The position numbers and the translations under genes were made by a program. From NCBI GenBank assembly GCA_001769385.1, contig MEPB01000098.1:1-40014 (forward strand): DNA of 40,014 nt, given 5' to 3'. This document shows, piece after piece, positions 7,382 through 15,615 of the stretch. Origin of the DNA: Bacteroidetes bacterium RIFCSPLOWO2_12_FULL_35_15. Its GTDB lineage: Bacteria; Bacteroidota; Bacteroidia; 2-12-FULL-35-15. The notes under the pieces were generated by a model. That model was not told where the DNA came from. It did no database searches and was given only the letters and a program-made list of their open reading frames with translations. Numbering within the stretch: position 1 is the stretch's first letter; every line of letters starts with the position of its first letter.

Positions 7382-7406
7382 AAACCCCTTGATTATCAAG
7401 AGGTTT
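7382..7406 (-). terminator. Rho-independent terminator of tRNA-Met
   Basis: On the minus strand, AAACCTCTTGAT and ATCAAGGGGTTT form a 12 bp stem with a single mismatch/wobble and almost no loop spacer, followed by TTTGTTTTT. It begins 6 bp after the tRNA 3' end. Confidence 0.7.
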
Positions 7407-7411
7407 CTGAG

Positions 7412-7485
7412 TAGCGAAAAGGGGAGTTGAACCCCTGACCTCAGGGTTATGAATCCTGCGCTCTAACCATCTGAGCTACCTCGCC
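7412..7485 (-). tRNA. tRNA-Met (CAT anticodon)
   Basis: 74 nt cloverleaf. The acceptor GGCGAGG pairs with TTTCGCT with three G-U pairs; the D arm is GCTC...GAGC, the anticodon loop TTCATAA, and the T arm AGGGG-TTCAACT-CCCCT; the discriminator is A and the 3' CCA is not encoded. The anticodon stem has an A-C mismatch at its last pair. Elongator rather than initiator identity is likely because the three G-C pairs that mark initiators at the base of the anticodon stem are absent. The 3' end faces the integrase, making this gene the island's integration target. Confidence 0.93.
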
Positions 7486-7502
7486 ATTTTTTTTTGAGGG
7501 CG

Positions 7503-7510
7503 CAAATATA
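7503..7510 (-). promoter_or_regulatory. -7 element of tRNA-Met
   Basis: The minus strand reads TATATTTG, a perfect TAnnTTTG box, 18 bp upstream of the tRNA 5' end. Confidence 0.55.
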
Positions 7511-7623
7511 GTGTTTATTTTTTTATTTTTAAAAGCACTTTTAAATAATTTAGTTCTTTACTCTTGTCAGGGATTAATAATTTTTTATATATTGCGAGAG
7601 TTTTGTTTTAAAATGCAAACGAA

Positions 7624-8715
7624 ATGAGCAAGAAACAAATTAAAGCCAAAAAGGTTAATAAAGCTGCGAAACCTACTAAAAACAAGCCTGCTGCTAAAAA
7701 AGCAATGCCTGTGAAGCCAGCGAAAAACGTTAAAAACAAAAAAGTTACCAAAGTGGTTAAAAAAAACATTGTTAAAAAGGTAGCTAAAGCTATTGTGAAG
7801 AAAAAACCAATTATAAAGAAAACTGCTAAGCCTGTCAAAAAGGCTGTTGCAACAAAAACACCTGCGGCTAAGAAACTGAAAGTGGTTAAAAAAATTGCTT
7901 CGAAAAAAGCAATTGCAGTTAAACCAATTATACTTCTTAAAAAGACCCAGGAAATTGAAAAAAAGTCAGTTAAGAAGGAAATAAAAAAAATAATTTCGAA
8001 GCCGGAAAAACCGATTAAAGAAGAGAAGAAAGCCAAAGTATTACTTAAAAAAGTTGAGAAATCAGGGTCAAAAAACGATGACGATGATTTTGATTTTGTT
8101 GAAAAAGTGAAAGTGAAGCCTTCTCGTAAAAAAGGCGGTAGAAAACCTAAAGGTAGTGGGGATGATGATGAACCCGAAATTATTCATGATGAATTGGTTG
8201 AACAGCTTATCAGATCAACAAAAAAATTACGCCAACCTAAAAAACCGAAATTTATCCAAACCTTTACTAATCCAAGAGCTTCGTTAGCTGTTGTTTTAAA
8301 GGATAATAAAAAAAGTGCATTACCTAAAAAAGAACCTAAAGGGAAATATGAATTAGAGTATGTTGCACATACTTCTGCAGGTATTCTTTTCGAGTTTTTA
8401 ACAACTCCTAGTGGTTTGTCTGAATGGTTCGCTGATGATGTGAATATTCAGGATGGAATATTTACTTTTTTCTGGGATGGAAGTGAACAAAAGGCAAGAT
8501 TACTTAGTTTTAAAGAAGAAAAATTTGTTCGTTTTCAGTGGTTTGATAAACCGGATGGAACTTATTTTGAATTTCGCATTGAAAAAGATGAACTTACAGG
8601 TGATATTTCTCTTATAGTGATTGATTTTGCAGATGAAGCTACCGATATGCTTACATCTAAACTTCTTTGGGATAGTCAGGTTACCAAATTGTTACATGTA
8701 ATTGGATCTTACTAA
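7624..8715 (+). CDS. START-like domain protein with Lys-rich histone-H1-like N-terminal tail
   Basis: Protein of 363 aa in three parts. Residues 1-150 are a disordered, histone-H1-like tail with 57 Lys and no Arg, built from KPAAKK/VKK/AKK motifs. Residues about 150-235 contain an acidic patch (NDDDDFDF), an AT-hook-like GGRKPKG (171-177), a second acidic patch and a basic stretch. Residues 241-363 match the Bacteroidetes START-like domain: KYELEYVAHTS, TPSGLSEWFADDV, FTFFWDGSE, VRFQWFD, a final LLWDSQVTKLLHVIGS helix. That domain usually occurs as a stand-alone protein of about 130 aa whose function is not known to me. The tail strongly suggests nucleic-acid binding, so a nucleoid-associated role is inferred. 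The reading frame is continuous from a good ATG. Confidence 0.85.
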   Translation: MSKKQIKAKKVNKAAKPTKNKPAAKKAMPVKPAKNVKNKKVTKVVKKNIVKKVAKAIVKKKPIIKKTAKPVKKAVATKTPAAKKLKVVKKIASKKAIAVKPIILLKKTQEIEKKSVKKEIKKIISKPEKPIKEEKKAKVLLKKVEKSGSKNDDDDFDFVEKVKVKPSRKKGGRKPKGSGDDDEPEIIHDELVEQLIRSTKKLRQPKKPKFIQTFTNPRASLAVVLKDNKKSALPKKEPKGKYELEYVAHTSAGILFEFLTTPSGLSEWFADDVNIQDGIFTFFWDGSEQKARLLSFKEEKFVRFQWFDKPDGTYFEFRIEKDELTGDISLIVIDFADEATDMLTSKLLWDSQVTKLLHVIGSY

Positions 8716-8750
8716 TTATTTTACTTCTCAATTAGATAATACTGCTATTT

Positions 8751-9419
8751 TTGCTGGACAATCTTTTTGATGTGAAAGCTATTTTCAGAAATAATTCGAT
8801 ATTTTTAATCCCGTACCTGATTTTTATCATCTTGGGCGGGATTTTGTTATTTGCTAACTCAAAGACAGATACACATCTGGAATTTAATACCTTTCATTCA
8901 GCTTTTTTTGACATACTTTTCTATTACATTACCTTTTTAGGTGATGGTGTTGCTGCTCTATTAGTTGTGGTCATGCTTATGGCAGTGAAATTCCGATATG
9001 CATTTATTGTTGGGGTTTCAAATATTATTGCATCCTTAATTGCTCAGATATTAAAACATACTTTGTTCGAAGATATGGTTCGCCCCCGCAAATTTTTTGA
9101 AGGAATTCATGACCTTTATTTGGTTCCCGGAGTAGAAAATTATTTATATAATAGTTTCCCTTCCGGACATAGCACATGTGCATTCGCATTATATTTTGCT
9201 CTGTCCATTATTGTAGAAAATAAGATCCTGAAGTTTTTATTTTTTAGTACGGCTTTAATGGTTGGAATCTCAAGAGTATATTTATCACAACATTTTTTTG
9301 AAGATATTTATGCAGGCTCAATCATTGGTGTTTTGATTACCCTGGTCGTTTATCTGGTTAGTACCAAAATAAATAAAAACTGGATGGAGAAATCACTTGT
9401 TTCCCGAACAAAAATATAA
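8751..9419 (+). CDS. PAP2-family membrane phosphatase
   Basis: Protein of 222 aa with about six transmembrane helices. It carries the PAP2 signature: a K...RP motif (KHTLFEDMVRP, with eight rather than six residues between K and RP), PSGH, and SRVYLSQHFFED (SRx5Hx3D). Such enzymes remove phosphates from membrane lipids such as undecaprenyl pyrophosphate, lipid A or phosphatidate. The start is uncertain: the frame opens after a TAG at 8733 and has no early ATG, so TTG at 8751 is the best candidate. The stop overlaps the start of the GT39 gene by one base, so the two are co-translated and probably act on the same polyprenyl- or lipid-A-linked substrate. Confidence 0.88.
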   Translation: MLDNLFDVKAIFRNNSIFLIPYLIFIILGGILLFANSKTDTHLEFNTFHSAFFDILFYYITFLGDGVAALLVVVMLMAVKFRYAFIVGVSNIIASLIAQILKHTLFEDMVRPRKFFEGIHDLYLVPGVENYLYNSFPSGHSTCAFALYFALSIIVENKILKFLFFSTALMVGISRVYLSQHFFEDIYAGSIIGVLITLVVYLVSTKINKNWMEKSLVSRTKI

Positions 9420-11089
9420 TGAGATCAACTGTTTTAAAGTATAATGTTTTAATTGCAACAGCTGCATTAGTGCTTTTTGTTCCTTTTTTGGGTGCGGTTC
9501 ATTTATTTGATTGGGATGAGATAAATTTTGCTGAATGTGCCCGTGAAATGATCGCTACCGGTGATTATTTTTCTGTGAAAATAAATTTTCAGCCTTTTTG
9601 GGAAAAACCTCCCGTTTTTATTTGGATGCAGGCTTTATCAATGACTCTTTTTGGAGTTAATGAGTTTGCCGCTCGTTTTCCGAATGCCATTTGTGGTGTT
9701 ATTTCATTATTGGTATTATTTAATATTGGCAGAAAACTCTATGACGAAAAATTTGGTTTGATCTGGGTGCTGGTTTATGCCGGATCATTTTTGCCGCATT
9801 TTTATTTTAAATCAGGAATCATCGATCCATGGTTCAACTTATTTATTTTTTCCGGGATCTATTTTTTCATTTTATTCAGTAATAATAATTCAGTGAAAAA
9901 TAATGTTAAATCAACCCGGTATTTAATATTTTCTGCTCTGTTGATTGGTTTAGGTGTTTTAACAAAAGGACCGGTTGCATTTCTGATCTTTGCTTTATGT
10001 TTTGGGATCTATTGGATAATAAAACGTTTTCAGCCAATTATAAGTATTAAACAAATTATTATTTATGCAATTGCTTTTCTATCTGTTGCTGGATTGTGGT
10101 TTCTTATGCTGCTATTGACTGGAAATTCATCTATTATAAAAGAATTTTTTTTATACCAGATCCGTTTATTCAATACTCAGGATGCCGGCCATGGAGGACC
10201 TTTTTTCTATCACTGGATTGTTTTGTTAATTGGATGTTTCCCTGTGTCAGTATTTGCATTAAGAGGATTTAAAAAAAATACATTTGATACGCCCTTTCAA
10301 AAACATTATAAATTATGGATGCTTATCTTGTTTTGGGTTGTTCTCCTTTTATTCAGCATTGTAAAAACCAAAATTGTACATTATTCTTCCTTATGTTATT
10401 TTCCATTAAGTTTTTTAGGTGCCTACACTGTTTATAAGTTTATGATATCGGAAATGCAATGGAAAAAATACACAAGCTATTTATTGGGATTCGTTGCAGG
10501 TATCATTGGCCTGACACTAGCGGTATTGCCTCTTATTGATAAATATAAAGAAGATGTTATTGCATCCGGGTTGATCAAAGATAATTTTGCAGTGGAAAAT
10601 TTGAGGGCAACGGTTTATTGGTCGGGTTATGAAAGTTTATTTGGACTTTTCCTGATTGTTGGAGTAGGAGTAATGTTGTTTTTAATAAGTCGAAAAAAGA
10701 TAAAACAGGGAATTATCGGGATTTTCATACTAAGTCTTTTTTCTATCAATCTAACTTCCTGGATCATTGCTCCGCGTATTGAACAATACTCTCAGGGAGC
10801 TGCTATTGAGTTTTATCAGTATCTGCAAGGTAAAGATTGTTATGTGGAAACAATTGGTTTTAAGAGTTATGCGCACTTATTTTATTCAGGGAAAAAAGAG
10901 CAAGCTAATAAGAACTCATATGATATGAATTGGCTTCTGAAAGGCGAAATTGACAAACCCGTTTATTTTGCAGGTAAGATTACTTCTGTTGAAAGTACAA
11001 AAAAAGAAAATCCGGATTTAAAAGAAATATATCGTAAAAATGGTTTTGTATTTTTTAAAAGAGAGCTGAAAGTCGCCCATCAACAGTAG
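9419..11089 (+). CDS. ArnT/PMT-type (GT39/GT83) membrane glycosyltransferase
   Basis: Protein of 556 aa with about 11-12 transmembrane helices and a C-terminal periplasmic domain (about 455-556). The first periplasmic loop has the family motif with acidic residues (LFDWDEINFAECAREM, then FWEKPPVFIWM), the catalytic/metal region of GT-C enzymes that use polyprenyl-phosphate sugars. Relatives such as ArnT add a sugar to lipid A; others glycosylate proteins or lipids. It follows the PAP2 gene with a one-base overlap and ends 9 bp from the convergent cdaA gene. The exact donor and acceptor cannot be read from sequence. Confidence 0.88.
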   Translation: MRSTVLKYNVLIATAALVLFVPFLGAVHLFDWDEINFAECAREMIATGDYFSVKINFQPFWEKPPVFIWMQALSMTLFGVNEFAARFPNAICGVISLLVLFNIGRKLYDEKFGLIWVLVYAGSFLPHFYFKSGIIDPWFNLFIFSGIYFFILFSNNNSVKNNVKSTRYLIFSALLIGLGVLTKGPVAFLIFALCFGIYWIIKRFQPIISIKQIIIYAIAFLSVAGLWFLMLLLTGNSSIIKEFFLYQIRLFNTQDAGHGGPFFYHWIVLLIGCFPVSVFALRGFKKNTFDTPFQKHYKLWMLILFWVVLLLFSIVKTKIVHYSSLCYFPLSFLGAYTVYKFMISEMQWKKYTSYLLGFVAGIIGLTLAVLPLIDKYKEDVIASGLIKDNFAVENLRATVYWSGYESLFGLFLIVGVGVMLFLISRKKIKQGIIGIFILSLFSINLTSWIIAPRIEQYSQGAAIEFYQYLQGKDCYVETIGFKSYAHLFYSGKKEQANKNSYDMNWLLKGEIDKPVYFAGKITSVESTKKENPDLKEIYRKNGFVFFKRELKVAHQQ

Positions 11090-11098
11090 AATTCTTAT

Positions 11099-11902
11099 TT
11101 AGTTTTTATTGAATTCCTTTTCCAACAATTCCCGTAATCGTTCAGGAGTGATGGCATGCTTGAGTTCTCCATCCTGTGAATAAGAAATTTCTCCGGTTTG
11201 TTCCGAAACAACAATAGCAATGGCATCCGTGTTTTCTGTTATACCGACAGCAGCACGGTGACGCATTCCCAGGTGAGCCGGAAAGTCGGAATGTTCGGTA
11301 ACCGGAAGCACACATCGTGCAGCAACAATTATGTTATCAGAAATGATAATTGCACCATCATGCAAAGGTGAGTTTTTATAAAAAATGCTCTCTATCATTC
11401 TTACAGAAACTTTTGCATCAATGGCATCACCAGTATTGGCATAAAATTTCAATTCGTGATTTTTTGTAATTATTATGATTGCTCCGGTTTTGCTTTCACT
11501 CATGTATTTGCAGGCTTTTACAATGGCATTAATATCCAGGTTCTGTGTTTTTTCAACTTGCCATTTAAAATCAAAAAGTCCTTTTCCTAATTTCCCTTTT
11601 GTAAAAAAATCAGAAGTCCCAATGAATAATAGAAAGCGTCTTAATTCGGGTTGAAAAACGATAAGTAAAGCGATGAAACCTACATCAATGAATTTACTCA
11701 GGATGCTTCCAAAAAGCTGCATGTTAAGAGCTTTTACGATCAGCCATAACAAGTAAAAAAGAATAATACCCAGGAAAATATTAATTGCGACAGTCCCTTT
11801 AACTAAATAGTAGATCTGATAGATAAGTGCAGCAACTAATAAAATATCCACTACATCAATCCAGCGGACCTGAATAAATGTAAGTATAAACAAGTTTAAC
11901 AT
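11099..11902 (-). CDS. cdaA: Diadenylate cyclase CdaA (DacA)
   Basis: Protein of 267 aa. Three N-terminal transmembrane helices (about 5-90) are followed by a DAC domain with the DGA motif at 182-184 (SPLHDGAIII) and the RHR motif at 214-216 (GMRHRAAVG), both needed for condensing two ATP into c-di-AMP. Length and layout are those of the CdaA class, the widespread membrane form. In other bacteria c-di-AMP controls potassium and osmolyte uptake and cell-wall homeostasis. It stands alone here, convergent with the GT39 gene. A TATACTTG box ends only 4 bp before the ATG, so the mRNA may be leaderless; the next in-frame Met is at residue 61, inside the membrane domain, so the annotated start is retained. 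Confidence 0.96.
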   Translation of the reverse strand: MLNLFILTFIQVRWIDVVDILLVAALIYQIYYLVKGTVAINIFLGIILFYLLWLIVKALNMQLFGSILSKFIDVGFIALLIVFQPELRRFLLFIGTSDFFTKGKLGKGLFDFKWQVEKTQNLDINAIVKACKYMSESKTGAIIIITKNHELKFYANTGDAIDAKVSVRMIESIFYKNSPLHDGAIIISDNIIVAARCVLPVTEHSDFPAHLGMRHRAAVGITENTDAIAIVVSEQTGEISYSQDGELKHAITPERLRELLEKEFNKN

Positions 11903-12029
11903 ACTGCAAGTATAAGAATTTTAAAATAATATGTGAAGTAATGAATATATAAAAAAATTCATTCTTTTCGTATTTTATTTCTTTTGTTGGATAAGATTTT
12001 TATTTTATAAAAGAAAAAAAATCGGTGTG

Positions 12030-14237
12030 TTATACTCTTATACCAATAACGAGAAGGTCGTCAACTTGCTCCATGTTGCCGCGCCAATCAGTAAACGTGT
12101 TTTCTAATTCTGTTTGCTGCACATTCATTGGTTTGTGTGAAATGGACAATAGAAAAGCTTTGAAGTTTTTACTCATTAATTTTTTCCCTTTCTTGCCACC
12201 AAACTGATCCGCATAACCATCTGTAAAAGTATAAATACAATCTCCTTTTTGAAGTTCAAGCGTTTGTAAGGTAAATGGCTTTAACTCTCCTTGATGCTCA
12301 CCTACAGGGAATTTGTCAGCTTTATATTCAATTATACTATTGTCCCGAATAATGATCAGCGGATTATTTGCAGCAGCAAATTTCAATTTTAAGTTATTAA
12401 AATCAAAGGCGCAAAGTATTGCATCCATTCCATCCCGTGACTTTTCTTTTGTTTCATCCGAATTTAAGGCACTAATAATTTCTTCTCTTACATGATTAAA
12501 AATAAGATCGGGCTGGCTTATCTTTTTTTCATTAACCGTTTCATTTAGTTTTGAAATGTTGAGCAAACTCATAAATGCCCCGGGAACACCATGTCCGGTG
12601 CAATCACAAGTAGCCAGGATAAATGTGTTTGATTCTTTCTTATCTGTTTCTTCAATTTTTGTTGCCCAATAAAAATCTCCGCTAACAATATCTTTAGGTT
12701 TATATAATACAAAATGTTCAGGTAAATTGTTTTTTAATAACGTATCCGATGCTAATAATGCCCTTTGGATACGTTTTGCATAATTAATACTATCTAAAAT
12801 TTCTTTTTGTTTTGCCTCAACAAGATTTTTTTGAGAATTAATAATTTTGTTTTTTTCTTCGAGGCTAATTGTCAGTTTTTGTTTTACTCTGTAATTTCTA
12901 TACACATAATATAAAACTCCAAATGTTAACAATAAAGCTATAATGGTGCTCACTAAAATTAATTGTTGCTTTTGTTTTTCTGTTTTCCTAATAATTTCTT
13001 TTTTCTCTTCTTCTGTTTTTAATTGAAGTTCTTTTTTATCATATTCAAATTTATATTGGCTTTTGATTATTGATTTTTTAGCTGCATCATTATTTAAACT
13101 GTCTTTCATAACTGAAGCTTCGTTTAAATAAGTATAAGCTAAATCATAATTGCCTTTCTGCTTATAAATAGTACTTAATTTTTGGGCCGCATTAAAAATT
13201 AATTGCGGATAGGCGATTTTTTTTGCAAATGAATAGGATGAATCAGCAAAGACCAATGCATTTGCATAGTCTTTTTTTGAAAGGTAGAAAAAAGCGACAT
13301 GATCATACACTTTTGCTTTAACTTCCATATCAGAAGACAATTGAGCATTTGAATAGGCAGTAAAAATATGCTTCCGGTACGAGGTGCTATCATTTATTTT
13401 ATTATAAACATTTGATAATCCCAGGCTTATCAACGCAACTCGGCTGTAATTTTTATTTTTCTGATAAATAGTAATTGCTTTATTAAAATAGTTTATTGCT
13501 TCCTTCGTATTATTTTTATTGTTTTGAATAGTGCCAAGTTGATTGTAAGCATTAGCAATAACTGATTCCTGATTTGTTTTTAAGGCATATACTAAAGCTT
13601 TTTTAAAAAAATCCTCAGCTTTCTCCATGTCATTATTATTAAAATAAATATATCCCAGATTTATATAAATGCTTGTGAGGCCTAAAGGTTGATCCAATGC
13701 TTGAAAAAGTTTTCCTGCCTCTGTATATAGTTCTACACATTTTTCAATGTTACCTTCGTGCTGATAGATATATGCTAAATTATTAAGCATTGTTGCAACA
13801 CCATCATTTGCTCCAATTGATTTATAAATTTCCATTGCTGACGCGTAATATTTTTTTGCACCAACCAGATCATTTTTCAAATACTGATATTCATACCCCA
13901 AATTATTTAAAGATGTGGCATGAAATTGTTTGGAGAGTGTATCGTTTTTGTTTTCGGTAATTTTAAAAAGATAATCATTATAACTTATCCATAAGTATTC
14001 ACTCCTGAGTTGTTCTGAGAAGTCCTTTATAATGCCTAGTTTTAATACCTGATCGTTTGTTTTGTGATAAATAGTCAGCAAAGAATCAACGCGTTTTTTG
14101 TCTGATTCATCAAAAACAAAATCCGATTTTATATCAATTAAATAAAAGGATATATTGTATTTAGTTTGAGCAAGAGAAGGAGTATAATAAGTAATTGATA
14201 GAAGTAGGGTTAAAATAAATAAATTGTATTTTTTCAT
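12030..14237 (-). CDS. TPR sensor with SpoIIE/PP2C-type Ser/Thr phosphatase domain
   Basis: Protein of 735 aa from the ATG at 14237; an earlier TTG at 14246 is less likely because MKKYNLFILTLLLSI begins a clean signal peptide. Residues about 85-390 hold tetratricopeptide repeats (for example LNNLAYIYQHEGNIEKCVEL and YNQLGTIQNNKNNTKEAINY), probably periplasmic. One transmembrane helix lies at about 425-447, then a coiled coil, then a SpoIIE-type phosphatase domain (about 485-735) with Asp/Gly motifs SGDFYWA, CDCTGHGVPGAFMS, FTDGYADQFGG and QVDDLLVIGI. Proteins of this design dephosphorylate anti-sigma or anti-anti-sigma partners in other bacteria. No partner gene is adjacent, so the target is unknown. 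Confidence 0.9.
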   Translation of the reverse strand: MKKYNLFILTLLLSITYYTPSLAQTKYNISFYLIDIKSDFVFDESDKKRVDSLLTIYHKTNDQVLKLGIIKDFSEQLRSEYLWISYNDYLFKITENKNDTLSKQFHATSLNNLGYEYQYLKNDLVGAKKYYASAMEIYKSIGANDGVATMLNNLAYIYQHEGNIEKCVELYTEAGKLFQALDQPLGLTSIYINLGYIYFNNNDMEKAEDFFKKALVYALKTNQESVIANAYNQLGTIQNNKNNTKEAINYFNKAITIYQKNKNYSRVALISLGLSNVYNKINDSTSYRKHIFTAYSNAQLSSDMEVKAKVYDHVAFFYLSKKDYANALVFADSSYSFAKKIAYPQLIFNAAQKLSTIYKQKGNYDLAYTYLNEASVMKDSLNNDAAKKSIIKSQYKFEYDKKELQLKTEEEKKEIIRKTEKQKQQLILVSTIIALLLTFGVLYYVYRNYRVKQKLTISLEEKNKIINSQKNLVEAKQKEILDSINYAKRIQRALLASDTLLKNNLPEHFVLYKPKDIVSGDFYWATKIEETDKKESNTFILATCDCTGHGVPGAFMSLLNISKLNETVNEKKISQPDLIFNHVREEIISALNSDETKEKSRDGMDAILCAFDFNNLKLKFAAANNPLIIIRDNSIIEYKADKFPVGEHQGELKPFTLQTLELQKGDCIYTFTDGYADQFGGKKGKKLMSKNFKAFLLSISHKPMNVQQTELENTFTDWRGNMEQVDDLLVIGIRV

Positions 14238-14445
14238 TGTGATCAATTAAAATTTAATTAAAACATTTGCAATTTATGTTTTCTTTGAGCCAGTATTTAC
14301 TACTATTTTATTGTCTTTAAAATACTCCATATTGTGGCATTGAAAAACACTGATTGATATAAAATTACTGTAAATTGCTATGCATGTTTAAAATCATTTT
14401 GAATTTTTTTGAAAATAAATTTGCAGGATCTAAAAATTAACATTT

Positions 14446-14469
14446 ACTTTGCAGTACAAAGTACTTTTA
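14446..14469 (+). promoter_or_regulatory. Palindromic operator, copy 1
   Basis: ACTTTGCAGTACAAAGTACT followed by TTTA, containing the inverted half-sites ACTTTG-n5-CAAAGT. It lies 13 bp upstream of the ATG at 14482. A near-identical copy precedes the gene at 15616, and an HTH_34 regulator is encoded between them, so this is its likely binding site. Confidence 0.65.
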
Positions 14470-14481
14470 TTACATCTAAAT

Positions 14482-15105
14482 ATGACAGATTCAAAAGACC
14501 ATTTGCAGGCAATAACAGAGATCCGTTCCATGATGGAGCGATCATCACGTTGCATTTCATTATCCGGTTTATCAGGTGTATTTGCCGGAATTTTTGCATT
14601 AATAGGTGCATATCTGGCTTATTTAAAGCTTTTTTCGTTTGGCGAATCTTATAGATTATTAGAAGGCGAATCCTTTGCAGATGTAATAGTTTATTTAGTG
14701 CTGGATGCAGCTTTTGTTTTAGTTGCCTCCTTAACGGTTGGAACTTTATTAACTATTCGTAATTCGAAACGCAAAGGATTAAAAATTTGGGATAATTCGG
14801 CAAAACGGTTAGTGATCAATTTGGCAATTCCTTTGCTTGCAGGGGGTGTGTTTTGTATGGTGCTGTTATATCATTCAATAGTTGGGTTGGTGGCTCCTGC
14901 AACATTAATATTTTATGGTTTGGCATTGGTAAATGCCAGTAAATATACATTTGATGATATTCGTTATTTAGGGTTATGTGAAATTGTATTAGGCTTAGCG
15001 GGCTCATTGTTTATTGGATACGGGTTATTATTCTGGGCAATTGGTTTTGGAGTATTGCACATAGTTTATGGAACGGTGATGTATTTTAAATATGAAAGAA
15101 AATGA
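14482..15105 (+). CDS. Conserved membrane protein with regulator neighbour
   Basis: Protein of 207 aa from the ATG at 14482 (MTDSKDHLQAITEIRSMM). An upstream start at 14449 would lie inside the operator and is rejected. A soluble N-terminal helix is followed by about five to six transmembrane helices (about 30-55, 75-100, 120-140, 145-165, 170-205). I recognise the combination of such a membrane protein with an HTH_34 regulator as common in Bacteroidota but know no function. It is preceded by the palindromic operator and followed 156 bp later by the regulator gene. Confidence 0.75.
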   Translation: MTDSKDHLQAITEIRSMMERSSRCISLSGLSGVFAGIFALIGAYLAYLKLFSFGESYRLLEGESFADVIVYLVLDAAFVLVASLTVGTLLTIRNSKRKGLKIWDNSAKRLVINLAIPLLAGGVFCMVLLYHSIVGLVAPATLIFYGLALVNASKYTFDDIRYLGLCEIVLGLAGSLFIGYGLLFWAIGFGVLHIVYGTVMYFKYERK

Positions 15106-15261
15106 ATTTGAAAATTCAACAATTTATCAACCTGCCCATTAGGCAGGGAGTTTTGAAACAATAAAAACTTTGCGCCTTCGCGTCTTAGTGGCAAAAAAAT
15201 AATAAAAAACAAACACAGATTCGTAAATTCGTAATAATTCGTATTTCGTAGATTAATAGAC
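15106..15261. repeat. Intergenic hairpin and ATTCGTA-type low-complexity repeats
   Basis: CCTGCC-CATTA-GGCAGG at 15131-15147 forms a 6 bp stem and may terminate the preceding gene. At 15219-15250 there are four or five degenerate TTCGTA copies just before the regulator start. Nothing coding is seen. Confidence 0.5.
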
Positions 15262-15558
15262 TTGAAAAATTATATACAACATTTAAATAAAGCTTTTGAA
15301 AATCGCATTCGGTTAGGCATTATGTCTATTCTGATGGTGAATGATTGGGTGGAGTTTAGTTCCCTTAAAGAGACATTAGATATTACTGACGGAAATTTAG
15401 CTTCTCATATTTCAGCCTTGGAAAAATTAGAATACGTGGAAGTAAAAAAACAATTTATCGGTAAAAAACCCAATACCACTTATGCGGTTACTAAGTTGGG
15501 AAAGAAAGCGTTTAATGAACATTTGGATGCCTTGGAAAAATTACTGAAAGGAAGGTAG
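15262..15558 (+). CDS. HTH_34 winged-helix transcriptional regulator
   Basis: Protein of 98 aa, almost entirely one winged-helix domain: LNKAFENRIRLGIMSILMVN, then FSSLKETLDITDGNLASHIS as helix-turn-helix, LEKLEYVEVKKQF as the start of the wing, and TYAVTKLGKKAFNEH closing it. It resembles the HTH_34/MarR-like group of small repressors. The start is TTG at 15262, with no ATG near the N-terminus. It lies between two genes that each carry the ACTTTG-n5-CAAAGT operator, so autogenous-type control of the flanking membrane-protein genes is likely. No effector pocket is evident. Confidence 0.85.
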   Translation: MKNYIQHLNKAFENRIRLGIMSILMVNDWVEFSSLKETLDITDGNLASHISALEKLEYVEVKKQFIGKKPNTTYAVTKLGKKAFNEHLDALEKLLKGR

Positions 15559-15578
15559 CTATATTTTTTTGCTTTTAA

Positions 15579-15602
15579 ACTTTGAAGCACAAAGTACTTT
15601 TA
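15579..15602 (+). promoter_or_regulatory. Palindromic operator, copy 2
   Basis: ACTTTGAAGCACAAAGTACT followed by TTTA, matching copy 1 at 14446-14469 in 22 of 24 positions. It sits 13 bp before the ATG at 15616, the same spacing as copy 1. Confidence 0.65.
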
Positions 15603-15615
15603 AATAAATAAAATT

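Larger units (their letters stand above)
1..7411. mobile_element. Right-hand part of an integrated genomic island at tRNA-Met
   Basis: A tyrosine recombinase gene ends 178 bp from the 3' end of a tRNA-Met gene, the classic arrangement of an island inserted at a tRNA. Between this point and the window start lie regulators, short hypothetical genes, an insertion sequence and a decayed ubiquitin-like operon, all accessory in character; beyond the tRNA the genes look like core genes. The other end of the island, with a second copy of the tRNA 3' segment, is not in this window, so the left boundary is arbitrary and the attachment core cannot be defined. The island assignment is inferred from gene content and position. 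Confidence 0.55.

Noticed and set aside
7608-8036. 142 aa hydrophobic minus-strand frame
   Set aside because: Antisense of the Lys-rich tail (AAA/AAG codons read as Phe/Leu); an artefact of composition.
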